From: CAYYJS01 sp964472315
GTDB taxonomy: Bacteria; Verrucomicrobiota; Kiritimatiellia; UBA8416
Direction of reading: 5' to 3'
Assembly: GCA_964472315.1 (NCBI GenBank)
Contig: CAYYJS010000065.1
Coordinates: 1-15,461, forward strand
Length of the DNA: 15,461 nucleotides
In this document: positions 1 to 7,923 of the stretch, one piece after another
How the letters are laid out: each line of letters starts with the position of its first letter
Position numbering within the stretch: the stretch's first letter is position 1
Notes under the pieces: generated by a model
Seen by the model: only the letters and a program-made list of their open reading frames with translations
What the model was told of the DNA's origin: nothing
Databases searched by the model: none
Position numbers and translations under genes: made by a program

Positions 1-48
1 CTCCCGGTCGGCACTTTTTTCGCGCCAGTGGGTGAGCCTATGGGATGC

Positions 49-67
49 TAGTGGATTGAATTCACTA
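49..67. promoter_or_regulatory. Candidate operator, 19-bp imperfect palindrome
   Basis: The site reads TAGTGGATTGAATTCACTA. Around the central G58, eight of the nine base pairs of the two arms are complementary; only G54/T62 fails. It lies 44 bp before the first plausible start (111) and 160 bp before the first transporter ATPase. That position and shape fit the operator of a dimeric repressor of a sugar operon (LacI, GntR or ROK type). No regulator gene is in the window and the site does not match a consensus I recognise, so the family is open. I could not place convincing -35 and -10 boxes around it. Confidence 0.4.
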
Positions 68-110
68 AAGTCACGGTCTGCGAAGCACGGGAAATAGCGA
101 AGGAGCACAT

Positions 111-230
111 ATGGAGAAAACCAACATGAGTGCGTCAGGAGGAAACAGTCAGAAACCACACATGATGATCGCGTGGCTGGCGTTGGCCGTGACGGCCCGG
201 TACGGACACACAAGGAGACGATCCATATGA
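111..230 (+). CDS. Possible 39-aa leader peptide overlapping the transporter operon
   Basis: This short ORF starts with ATG at 111, preceded by a good ribosome-binding site, AAGGAG at 100-105, five bases before the start. Its TGA (228-230) overlaps the ATG (227) of the ATPase gene as ATGA, the same overlap used by four other junctions in this window. The product has a polar N-terminus, one hydrophobic run (residues about 18-29, MMIAWLALAVTA) and a basic tail with three arginines. Codons for residues 18-31 all end in G or C, as expected of coding DNA in this genome, but the codons on either side do not. I do not recognise a family. It could be a translated leader coupling translation into the ATPase gene, a decayed N-terminus of a lost gene, or a chance ORF. 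Confidence 0.35.
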   Translation: MEKTNMSASGGNSQKPHMMIAWLALAVTARYGHTRRRSI

Positions 231-1750
231 CGAGCGCCCCCTTTCTCCGGATGAGCGGCATCACCAAGCGCTTCCCGGGCATACTGGCACTGGACGGTGT
301 TTCGCTGGATGTGGAACGCGGCGAGGTCCACGCGTTGCTGGGCGAGAACGGCGCCGGGAAATCCACGCTCATGGGCGTTCTGGCGGGCGTTCACCGCCCC
401 GATGCGGGAGAGATCCTGATCGAGGGCCGGCCGGTGTCGTTCGACTCCCCGCGGGACGCCTTGCGCCACGGCATTTCCATGATCTACCAGGAACTGAGCG
501 CGGTTCCGGAAATGACCGTGGCGGAGAACATCCTGCTCGGTCGCGAGCCGGTGCGGAGCTTCGCGCGAATCGTTGACCGCAACGCCATGCGGACGGAAAC
601 GCGCCGTCTCTGCGACGAGATCGGGACGGCGCTCGATCCGGACGCCAGGATGTCGTCGCTGGCCGTCGCCGAGACGCAGGTCGTCGAAATCGTCAAGGCG
701 CTCTCCCACGATTCGAGCATCGTCATCATGGACGAACCGACCTCGGCGTTGTCCGATCGCGAGGCGGAACGGCTGTTCGCGACCATCCGCCGGCTTGCCG
801 CCAGGCGGAAGGCGATCGTCTACATCTCGCACAAACTCGACGAGATCGCGCGGATCGCCGATCGCGTGACCGTGCTGAGAGACGGCCGGCTTGTCGCCAC
901 CCGGCCCCAGGCGGAACTCACGCCGCGGGCCATGATCTCGCTGATGGTGGGTCGCGACTTGAAGGAGTTCTTTCCGAGGGAACCTGTTACGCCCGGGGAT
1001 GTTCTCCTGTCGGTCAGGAACCTGACCCGGCCCGGTGTCGTGTCCGATATCGGTTTCGACGCGCGGGCGGGCGAGATTGTCGGGTTGGCCGGGTTGATGG
1101 GCGCCGGCCGGACGGAACTCGTCGAAACGATCTTCGGCCTGGCTCCCGCGTCGTCGGGCACAATTGCGGTTCGCGGGCGGGAGGTGCATGTACGATCGCC
1201 CGGCGACGCGATTCGCAACGGGATTGCCATGCTTTCCGAGGATCGGAAACTGACGGAACTCAACCTCAAGGGGACGGTCAGGGAGAACATGACGCTCGCC
1301 AATCTGCGGGAATACTGCCGTTTCGGGCAGATCGTGGCGGCGGCACGGGAACGCGCGGCGGTGGACGGGCAGATCGCGGCGCTGCGCATCAAGACGCCGT
1401 CGGGGGACTCTCCCGTCGTTACGTTGAGCGGCGGGAATCAGCAGAAGGTTGCATTGAGCCGGCGTTTGCTGTGCAACCCCGACGTTCTGATCCTGGACGA
1501 GCCGACCCGCGGGATTGACGTTGGCGCCAAGGCCGAGATTTACGGCATGATGAACGAACTCACAAGGCAAGGGAAGGTCATCGTCATGGTTTCCTCGGAA
1601 CTGCCCGAGGTGATGGGCATGAGCGATCGGATCCTGGTCATGCATGGCGGGAAGATCGCCGGGGAGTTTGCGCGGAAGGATTTCAACCAGGAGAAGATCA
1701 TGGCCTGCGCCACCGGCCACATCCACACAGAGAAGGGAAGGCTGCAATGA
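227..1750 (+). CDS. CUT2-type sugar ABC transporter ATP-binding protein (RbsA/MglA/XylG family)
   Basis: A 507-residue cytoplasmic ATPase with two fused nucleotide-binding domains, the normal form for monosaccharide importers of the ribose/galactose/xylose class. Domain 1 has Walker A GENGAGKST (residues 39-47), a degenerate signature (SSLAVAETQ, about 143-151) and Walker B IVIMDEP (D169, E170). Domain 2 has the family's usual degenerate Walker A (GLMGAGRTEL), a canonical signature LSGGNQQ (400-406) and Walker B LILDEPTRG (D424, E425). ATG 227 is chosen because AAGGAGA lies at 212-218 and family homology starts there; the in-frame GTG at 173 would add 18 residues with no family character. Its stop overlaps the start of the permease-binding-protein fusion (ATGA), so the two are probably translationally coupled partners. 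The transported sugar cannot be read from the ATPase. Confidence 0.95.
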   Translation: MTSAPFLRMSGITKRFPGILALDGVSLDVERGEVHALLGENGAGKSTLMGVLAGVHRPDAGEILIEGRPVSFDSPRDALRHGISMIYQELSAVPEMTVAENILLGREPVRSFARIVDRNAMRTETRRLCDEIGTALDPDARMSSLAVAETQVVEIVKALSHDSSIVIMDEPTSALSDREAERLFATIRRLAARRKAIVYISHKLDEIARIADRVTVLRDGRLVATRPQAELTPRAMISLMVGRDLKEFFPREPVTPGDVLLSVRNLTRPGVVSDIGFDARAGEIVGLAGLMGAGRTELVETIFGLAPASSGTIAVRGREVHVRSPGDAIRNGIAMLSEDRKLTELNLKGTVRENMTLANLREYCRFGQIVAAARERAAVDGQIAALRIKTPSGDSPVVTLSGGNQQKVALSRRLLCNPDVLILDEPTRGIDVGAKAEIYGMMNELTRQGKVIVMVSSELPEVMGMSDRILVMHGGKIAGEFARKDFNQEKIMACATGHIHTEKGRLQ

Positions 1751-3684
1751 AGACAAACTCGGACAGTCCCAGGTTCGGCGTGTTCATGGACACGATGAAA
1801 CGGCAGACAACGCTGTTCGCGTTCCTCGCGATCTGCGTTGCGATCTCCTTTGTGTCGCCGGAGTTCCGGTCGCCCGCCAACATCCTGAACGTGTTGCGCC
1901 AGGTGTCCATCAACGGAATCCTTGCCGTTGGCATGACGCTGGTCGTCATCACCGGCGGGATCGATCTGTCGGTTGGCGCGATCGTGGCGCTGGCCGGGGT
2001 GCTGGCCTGCAAGTTCGCGCATCCTGACGCCTTTCCGCTCGCCGTCCCGATCCTCTGCGGCGTCGCGGCAGGCATTGGTTGCGGCGCGCTCAACGGCATA
2101 CTTGTCGCCTATGGCCGCATAGCGCCGTTCATCGTCACACTCGGCATGATGACGGCCGCCAGGGGGTTGGCCTTTGTCGTTAGCGACGGCCGTCCCGTAA
2201 TTGACCTGAGCGACGCGTACAATCGGATCGGGGGAGGATACCTTGCGGGCATACCCCTGCCGGTCATCATCCTGTTCGTTGTCGCCGCCATCGGCCATTT
2301 CGTTCTCGCGCATACCCGTTTCGGGCGCCACACCTACGCCATTGGCGGAAACGAAAAGGCCGCCGTGGTCTCCGGCATCAATCCCGATCGGATCAAAATC
2401 GCCGTCTATGCCCTGGCCGGCGCGCTTGCGGGACTGGCCGGCATCGTCATCTCGTCGCGGGTGATGGCCGCTTCGCCGGCCGCCGGACAGGGTTACGAAC
2501 TTGACGCCATCGCCGCCGTGGTCATTGGCGGCACCCGGTTGAGCGGCGGCGTCGGAACCGTGCATGGCACCATCCTTGGCGCCCTTCTGATCGGCGTGAT
2601 CAACAACGCGCTCGATCTGCTCGGCGTCTCGTCCTACTACCAGCAGATCGTCAAGGGCGCGATCATTGTCCTGGCCGTACTGGTCGAATCCATGCGCAGC
2701 CGGCCGGCCGGCGCGAACAGGGGACTGATCAAGGCGGCGCTTGCTCTCGTTGTGACCTTCGGCGCGATCTCACTGTCTTTCGCCGTGTGGAACAGGAAGC
2801 CGGCCCCCGTTCCGGCGACGGGGAAGACTGTGACCGTCGGCGTCTCGTATCAGAACCTGCAGAACGAGTTTGTCATCAACATCCAGGACGCCTTGCGCAA
2901 GAAAGCGGCGGAACTGGGCGTGAGGATCGTCGAAGCCGACGGCCAGGGAAAGGCGGAGAACCAGATTTCCCAGATCGAGAACTTCATCGTCCAGAAGGTG
3001 GATGCCGTGGTTCTCAATCCGTTCGATCGCCACAGTTGCATGCCGGCGGTGGACAAGGCCGTTGCCGCCGGGATTCCGGTTGTCGTCGTCAACGCGATCG
3101 TTGACAACCTGGACAAGGCCTTTGCCTATGTGGGTTCCGACGACATCGAGGCCGGCAGGATCGAGATGCAGTACATCGCCGAGCAACTCGGCGGAAAGGG
3201 GAACATCGTCATCATGCACGGCCCCAACGGGCATTCGGCCGAGATTCAACGCACCCAGGGAATCCGGGAGATTCTCGCCAAGTACCCGGGTATCGCGGTG
3301 GTCGCCGAGCAAACCGCCAACTGGGACCGGGCCCAGGCCATGGCCCTGATGGAGAACTGGCTGCAATCCGGGAAGCGGATCGATGCCGTTGCGGCCCAGA
3401 ACGACGAGATGGCGCTCGGCGCCTACAAGGCGATCGAAGCGTCCAAACGGACCGGCATCGTCGTGGTCGGTATTGACGCCATTCCGGACGCGCTGGCCGC
3501 CGTCAAGAACGGTTCATTGGCCGGCACCGTGTTCCAGGATGCGCGCGGCCAGGGGGCGATGGCCATCGTCAAGGCCATGGATGCCGTGCAGGGACGGAAG
3601 TCGGAGCACATGAACTACATTCCGTTCCAATTGGTGACGAAGAAGAACCTCGATCGCTTCACGACCAAACCAGGAAAGGAATAA
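1747..3684 (+). CDS. Fused CUT2 ABC permease and sugar-binding protein (RbsC-RbsB-like)
   Basis: A 645-residue protein joining two subunits that are normally separate. Residues about 1-322 form a complete RbsC-like permease with many hydrophobic helices, the family motif MTLVVITGGIDLSVGA and the cytoplasmic-loop region DAIAAVVIGGTRLSGGVGTVHG. A basic linker (MRSRPAGANRG) is followed by an extra hydrophobic helix (about 327-351) and then, from about residue 360, a complete periplasmic-binding-protein fold of the ribose-binding type (start VTVGVSYQNLQNEF; hinge and ligand region around AQNDEMALGAYKA). RbsC-type permeases end in the cytoplasm, so the extra helix would place the binding domain outside the membrane and tether it to its own channel. 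As two permease copies form the pore, each transporter would carry two binding domains. The start overlaps the ATPase stop by 4 nt, with a purine-rich GGGAAGG upstream. Confidence 0.92.
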   Translation: MKTNSDSPRFGVFMDTMKRQTTLFAFLAICVAISFVSPEFRSPANILNVLRQVSINGILAVGMTLVVITGGIDLSVGAIVALAGVLACKFAHPDAFPLAVPILCGVAAGIGCGALNGILVAYGRIAPFIVTLGMMTAARGLAFVVSDGRPVIDLSDAYNRIGGGYLAGIPLPVIILFVVAAIGHFVLAHTRFGRHTYAIGGNEKAAVVSGINPDRIKIAVYALAGALAGLAGIVISSRVMAASPAAGQGYELDAIAAVVIGGTRLSGGVGTVHGTILGALLIGVINNALDLLGVSSYYQQIVKGAIIVLAVLVESMRSRPAGANRGLIKAALALVVTFGAISLSFAVWNRKPAPVPATGKTVTVGVSYQNLQNEFVINIQDALRKKAAELGVRIVEADGQGKAENQISQIENFIVQKVDAVVLNPFDRHSCMPAVDKAVAAGIPVVVVNAIVDNLDKAFAYVGSDDIEAGRIEMQYIAEQLGGKGNIVIMHGPNGHSAEIQRTQGIREILAKYPGIAVVAEQTANWDRAQAMALMENWLQSGKRIDAVAAQNDEMALGAYKAIEASKRTGIVVVGIDAIPDALAAVKNGSLAGTVFQDARGQGAMAIVKAMDAVQGRKSEHMNYIPFQLVTKKNLDRFTTKPGKE

Positions 3685-3686
3685 CC

Positions 3687-6293
3687 ATGCACCGTTCAAA
3701 CCTGACTCCGAGAGTCCTGAGGGATAATCTCGCCCTCGCGATCGTTCTTCTTCTGTGTGCCGGTGCCGGGGCCGCCGAGAAACCGGCCGGCTCGGACCCG
3801 TCCTGGTACACGAAGAAGGCGACATTGCAGGAGACCGTGACGGCCGCCACGGCGTCTGCACCGCCGAAACAGGAATGGGGCCCCTGGCATCTCGTCGGGC
3901 CCTTCCCGAATCCGGACGGGAAAGGATTCGAGCAGGCCTATCCGCCCGAGGCCGGCGTGGACCTGTCCGCCCAGTACGATGGAATGAACACGCAGCGGAT
4001 CGGCTGGGTGAAGAAACCCGCGTTTGCGGACGGCCAAGAGCACGACCTGCTGCCGCATGTGACCCCGAACACCGACGTGACCGTGTATCTGTATCGTTCG
4101 GTGACCAGCGCCGTGCCTGCCGAGATTCCGGTCTTGTTCGGCAGCGACGACACCCTGACGGTCTGGCTGAACGGCGAGAAACTCCTTGCCGCGAACAAAC
4201 CGCGCGCGTGCCGTTTGGGCGACGACAGGGCCGAGTTGAAACTCAAACAGGGTGTGAACCATCTGCTGTTGAAGGTCTGCCAGGGCAAGATGGGGTTTGG
4301 GTTCGCGTTCCAGACTCGGACGGATGATGAGTTGAAGCGGCGGGAGAACCGGCTCCGTGACCTGCTGCGCCGGGACTTCCCGCGCGAGGCCGCGGCCTGG
4401 GAGAGGGAGCGCTTCCTGGCCAAGGCCCCGGCCGTGGCCGCCGCGGGCAAGGCGAAGACGTTTCAGGTCGAGAAGGTCCGGTCGCGGTTGCTTGATCGCG
4501 AGATCGCCCTGGTGCCGTCCTTCGGCGCGGCGGAACCGTCCTTCCTCGGCAGCGGCCGGGTCGGCGCCGGTGGGGCGAACGGCAACTGGGATCACCTGAT
4601 CGGACCGGCCTATTCCTCGCCCGTCTTCCTGAGTTCGGAGGGACTGCTGCTGGAGGTTGGCAATGCCAAACCGGAGCGGCTGGCGTTCTCCATGCGGCGG
4701 ATCGCCGGCAGCGGCGTGTTGTTCGGCAGCACGGAGAAGAACGGGGTGGCGGTGGAACTCTACGAGTTTGTCCCGTGGGACGGCGTGGAGGCGTTGCGCC
4801 TGGTGCACCTGGCCCCGCTCGAATCCGGCGGCGTGGCGGGCGTGCGCCTGCAGGCCCGCGTCAACGCCGGCGGCAGGTTGGTTCAGGGCAACATCGTCAC
4901 GGTTCCGCGCGGCACGGGAGCGGCCAGTTATGGCAAGGAATGCCCGAACTGGGCGCCGCGCACGGCGCGGATCGCTTGGAGCGATCCGGCGGCAACGGTC
5001 GAGGAGGACGGCAAGGACGGCGCCGTCATGCGCACGGCGCCGTTCGATCTGCGCGGGAATGCCGGCCTCACCCGCTGCCTGGTCCATCGGGTGGAATGGG
5101 ACGCGGACTTGAAGCCGGTCGAGTCGTGGGATCGGGGCAAGGTTGTTCTCGACGCGGCGCTGGCCGAGTGGCGCGACTGGTTCAGCCAGGGCGATGCCGG
5201 CGTGCTGGCGCATCCGCGGTTCGGACTGCTGGTCGAGTCGCAGTTGGCGTTCATCCGCATGCAGCAGAGTTACGACGGCGGCCTCATCGCGGGCGTGCGC
5301 CGTTACGCCTATTCGTATCCGCGCGACATGCATGGCGCGGCGCGCGCCTTCATGTCCACGGGACACCGGCGCGAGTTGCTGAACGAACTGCAATGGCTGG
5401 ACCGCAAGTATCGGAAGTTCCGGACCATCGTGAACTCCAGCGAGATGGGTGCCGACGTGCGTGACTTCGTCGGCGGCCACAAGGGCAGTGAACTGCCGGG
5501 CTACTACCTGCTCATGGCTCGCGGCTACCTACGCATGGGCGGCGACGCCAAGGATCTCGACGTCTTCCGCGAAAGCCTCGGGCATGCAGCCGATGTCCAG
5601 ATCGAACATGCGCGCAAGCAAGGTTGGCGTTTCGGCTTCAACGGCGACGAGACCGAGAGGTACACGGACCTGTTCTATGGCGGTCTTCCGCCGGGTTTCA
5701 ACCAGGCCACGTGGTCCATGCCCTCGCATGTGCTGGGGTTGACCTCGGTGGACTTCTTCGCCCGTGAATTGGCCCCGCGCTGGAGCCTCGATCCCGCGCC
5801 GTACCGCGACGCCGTCGAGGCTTTGCGCAAATCGTTCGCGGAAACCTTCCTGCCGGACGGCGGGACGGTCCCCGCCTGGACCATCTTCAAGGGCGGCATC
5901 GTGCCCGATCACCCGATGTCGAACTACGCGTGTTTCCCGGCCTGGCTCGATGCGCCGTTGTCCGACGAGGTGAAACGCAACTCGGCATGGGAGGCCGCGT
6001 GGCACGTGAGCGAACACGGTTGGTTGAGCGCCCGGCCCGGGCGGGCCGAGGCGACCTGCGGACATACCCTGGCCATGCTCCTGAACGCCCTGATCGCGAG
6101 CGGCGCCGACCGCGCCACGTGCGATCACTTGGTCAACCTGATCCTCGGCGGCCCCCTGCTCCAGCATTACGGGCTGGTGAACGAATGGTACTCGGCCGAC
6201 CGCAAGCCGAACGACCACAACCTGCGCCCGTTCGAGACCGGACCGCTGACGGAAGCGCTGGTGCGGTATATCAGGATGACAACTGTCAGGTAG
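3687..6293 (+). CDS. Exported glycosidase-like protein, beta-sandwich plus predicted (alpha/alpha)6 domain, specificity unknown
   Basis: An 868-residue protein starting two bases after the transporter fusion, with AAAGGA at 3675-3680. Residues 1-30 are a Sec signal peptide (LALAIVLLLCAGAGAA, then EKP); C24 lacks a proper lipobox, so a soluble periplasmic or secreted form is likely. Residues about 64-212 form a galactose-binding-like beta-sandwich of a type common in Planctomycetes and Lentisphaerae (WHLVGPFPN; SDDTLTVWLNGEKLL; GVNHLLLKV). A charged helical linker (213-245) and a beta-rich middle (about 255-480) follow. From about 510 to the end the pattern is helical repeats, as in six-hairpin glycosidases (LLVESQLAFIRMQQSYDGG; YPRDMHGAARAF; HNLRPFETGPLTEALVRYI). 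Acidic candidates are D547, E586, D654/E655/E657 and E833 (NEWY). The fold is inferred from pattern; I cannot assign a GH family. Co-transcription with transporter 1 suggests it makes that importer's substrate. Confidence 0.75.
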   Translation: MHRSNLTPRVLRDNLALAIVLLLCAGAGAAEKPAGSDPSWYTKKATLQETVTAATASAPPKQEWGPWHLVGPFPNPDGKGFEQAYPPEAGVDLSAQYDGMNTQRIGWVKKPAFADGQEHDLLPHVTPNTDVTVYLYRSVTSAVPAEIPVLFGSDDTLTVWLNGEKLLAANKPRACRLGDDRAELKLKQGVNHLLLKVCQGKMGFGFAFQTRTDDELKRRENRLRDLLRRDFPREAAAWERERFLAKAPAVAAAGKAKTFQVEKVRSRLLDREIALVPSFGAAEPSFLGSGRVGAGGANGNWDHLIGPAYSSPVFLSSEGLLLEVGNAKPERLAFSMRRIAGSGVLFGSTEKNGVAVELYEFVPWDGVEALRLVHLAPLESGGVAGVRLQARVNAGGRLVQGNIVTVPRGTGAASYGKECPNWAPRTARIAWSDPAATVEEDGKDGAVMRTAPFDLRGNAGLTRCLVHRVEWDADLKPVESWDRGKVVLDAALAEWRDWFSQGDAGVLAHPRFGLLVESQLAFIRMQQSYDGGLIAGVRRYAYSYPRDMHGAARAFMSTGHRRELLNELQWLDRKYRKFRTIVNSSEMGADVRDFVGGHKGSELPGYYLLMARGYLRMGGDAKDLDVFRESLGHAADVQIEHARKQGWRFGFNGDETERYTDLFYGGLPPGFNQATWSMPSHVLGLTSVDFFARELAPRWSLDPAPYRDAVEALRKSFAETFLPDGGTVPAWTIFKGGIVPDHPMSNYACFPAWLDAPLSDEVKRNSAWEAAWHVSEHGWLSARPGRAEATCGHTLAMLLNALIASGADRATCDHLVNLILGGPLLQHYGLVNEWYSADRKPNDHNLRPFETGPLTEALVRYIRMTTVR

Positions 6294-6399
6294 GTTCAGG
6301 CCATGTTTACAGTCGAGCCAGAGGAACGAAGCAACCCTGGAAGAAAGACAACGATGGCGGAGTCGAGAACATCTTCTGACTGCCAAGGTAATCTGCCGC
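6294..6399. other. Intergenic gap between the two transporter units
   Basis: This is the longest gene-free interval inside the cluster, 106 bp. I see no hairpin with a following T-run and no convincing promoter boxes. AAGG at 6385-6388 is a weak ribosome-binding site 11 bases before the next ATG. The gap could hold a second promoter for transporter 2, but the sequence alone does not show one. Confidence 0.4.
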
Positions 6400-7923
6400 A
6401 TGTCTGAGGTGTCCCACGCATCGGAATGCATTGCCGCGGTGGGGATCCGCAAGTCGTTTCCCGGCGTGATGGCGTTGGACGGGGTGGACTTCGCGGCCGC
6501 CGCCGGCCGGGTACATGCCGTTGTCGGCGAGAACGGCGCCGGCAAGTCCACCTTGATGAAAGTGCTGGGCGGAGTCCATGCGCCGGATTCCGGGACAGTG
6601 CGAGTGGACTCCGAGCCGGTTCGTTTTCGTTCGCCGCATGAGGCGATCCGAGCCGGCATCAGCGTGATCTATCAGGAACTCGATCTGGCGCCGCACCTGA
6701 CCGCCGCGGAGAACATTCATCTGGGCCGCGAACCGCGCCGTCACCTGTTGGCGACCGACCGCGGCGCCATGACGCGCGCGGCGGAATCGGTGTTTTCCGA
6801 ACTTGATGTCCGCGTTCCGGCCGACGAGCCGGTCGGCAATCTATCGCTTGCGGACCAGCAGATAGTGGAGATTGCCAAAGCCATCGCCAGGCAATCGCGG
6901 GCGATCATCATGGACGAACCGACCTCGGCCCTGACGGATCGCGAAGTCGCCGTGCTCTACCGTGTCATCCGTCAACTGCGGGCCGAAGGCAGGGCCATCG
7001 TTTACATCTCGCACCGGCTGCAGGAGGTATTCGATCTGGCGGACGACGTGACGGTGATGCGCGACGGACGGGTTGTGGGCGGCGGCGCGCTGGCCGGGTT
7101 CGGGCGTTCGGACATTGTGCGAATGATGGTCGGACGCGAGATTTCGGAAAACAACCGGCGCTGCGACCGGCCCGGGACCGACGTGGTATTGCGGGCGCAC
7201 GGGTTGACGGCGCCGGGCGAATTTGCCGGCGTGACGTTCGATCTGCGCGCGGGCGAGACGCTCGGCCTGTGCGGCCTGGCGGGGTGCGGCCGGGAGGAAC
7301 TGGCCCGCGCCTTGTCCGGCTTGCGGCCGTACGCCGCTGGAACGGTCGAGTTGTTGGGCGCGCTCCTGCCCGCGGCGCGGCCGGCCGAGGCGATCCGGCG
7401 GAAGATGGCGTTCCTGTCGGAAAACCGCCGCGAAGAAGGCATTTTCGCGCAGATGAGCGTGACGGCCAACGTTACGGTCATGGTGTTGCGGCGTTTGGCG
7501 CGACGATGGACCGGCTGGCTGCCGGCGGCTGCCGAACGCGCGGTCCTGGCCCGGCACGGAGAGGCGCTTCGGATCCGGTACGCCTCGCCGGCGCAGGAAG
7601 TGCGTTTGCTGTCGGGCGGAAACCAGCAGAAGATGCTGTTGGCGCGGGCGCTGGCGGCGGACTGCCGGGTCTTGATCCTCTGCGAACCCACCCGTGGCGT
7701 GGACATTGGCGCCAAGGCGGAGATTTACGGGTTGCTCGCCAGACTCAACGCGCAGGGCGTGGCGGTGCTGCTGGTTTCCAGCGATCTTCCGGAAGTGCTC
7801 GCGGTGTGCCACCGGACTCTGGTGATGTTCCAGGGGCGGCTGACCGGCGACCTGGCGGGCGAGCGCATGACCGAGGACGCGATCATGCACTGCGCCACGG
7901 GAACCGCGGAGGCGGGCGCATGA
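6400..7923 (+). CDS. CUT2-type sugar ABC transporter ATP-binding protein with a Walker B Cys in domain 2
   Basis: A second 507-residue tandem ATPase of the RbsA/MglA family, clearly diverged from the one at 227-1750. Domain 1 is canonical for the family: GENGAGKST (43-51), degenerate signature NLSLADQQ, Walker B AIIMDEP (D172). Domain 2 has a degenerate Walker A (GLAGCGREEL), canonical signature LSGGNQQK (404-411) and a Walker B that reads LILCEPTRG: the Mg-coordinating Asp is Cys (C428, codon TGC at 7681), with E429 kept. In this family the domain 2 nucleotide site is already weak, so the protein can still work through the domain 1 site paired with the LSGGN of domain 2. The C-terminus (AIMHCATGTAEAGA) parallels the family tail. 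The stop overlaps the next start (ATGA). The ribosome-binding site is weak (AAGG, 11 bases upstream). Confidence 0.94.
   Translation: MSEVSHASECIAAVGIRKSFPGVMALDGVDFAAAAGRVHAVVGENGAGKSTLMKVLGGVHAPDSGTVRVDSEPVRFRSPHEAIRAGISVIYQELDLAPHLTAAENIHLGREPRRHLLATDRGAMTRAAESVFSELDVRVPADEPVGNLSLADQQIVEIAKAIARQSRAIIMDEPTSALTDREVAVLYRVIRQLRAEGRAIVYISHRLQEVFDLADDVTVMRDGRVVGGGALAGFGRSDIVRMMVGREISENNRRCDRPGTDVVLRAHGLTAPGEFAGVTFDLRAGETLGLCGLAGCGREELARALSGLRPYAAGTVELLGALLPAARPAEAIRRKMAFLSENRREEGIFAQMSVTANVTVMVLRRLARRWTGWLPAAAERAVLARHGEALRIRYASPAQEVRLLSGGNQQKMLLARALAADCRVLILCEPTRGVDIGAKAEIYGLLARLNAQGVAVLLVSSDLPEVLAVCHRTLVMFQGRLTGDLAGERMTEDAIMHCATGTAEAGA

Noticed and set aside
1..30. GGCAC followed by six T as a terminator of an upstream gene
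   Set aside because: Only the possible 3' side of a stem is inside the window, so pairing cannot be shown.
173..226. In-frame GTG extension of the first ATPase
   Set aside because: The 18 added residues have no family character, while ATG 227 has AAGGAGA at the right distance and an ATGA overlap with the upstream small ORF.
149..1756. Long open frame of 535 codons on the - strand opposite the first ATPase, and similar long - strand frames elsewhere (3696-5480, 10778-11929)
   Set aside because: Composition is Arg/Pro/Asp/His-rich with no family motif, and each lies opposite a gene with clear domains. They are by-products of high GC at third codon positions.
6277..6288. TGACAACTGTCA palindrome at the end of the exported glycosidase-like gene
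   Set aside because: Five-base arms with a two-base spacer are expected many times by chance in a window this long, and it lies within the coding sequence.
6303..6407. A 34-codon ORF in the gap between the two transporter units
   Set aside because: It overlaps the next start and is suggestive in that respect, but it has no ribosome-binding site, mixed third-base composition and no hydrophobic or domain signal.
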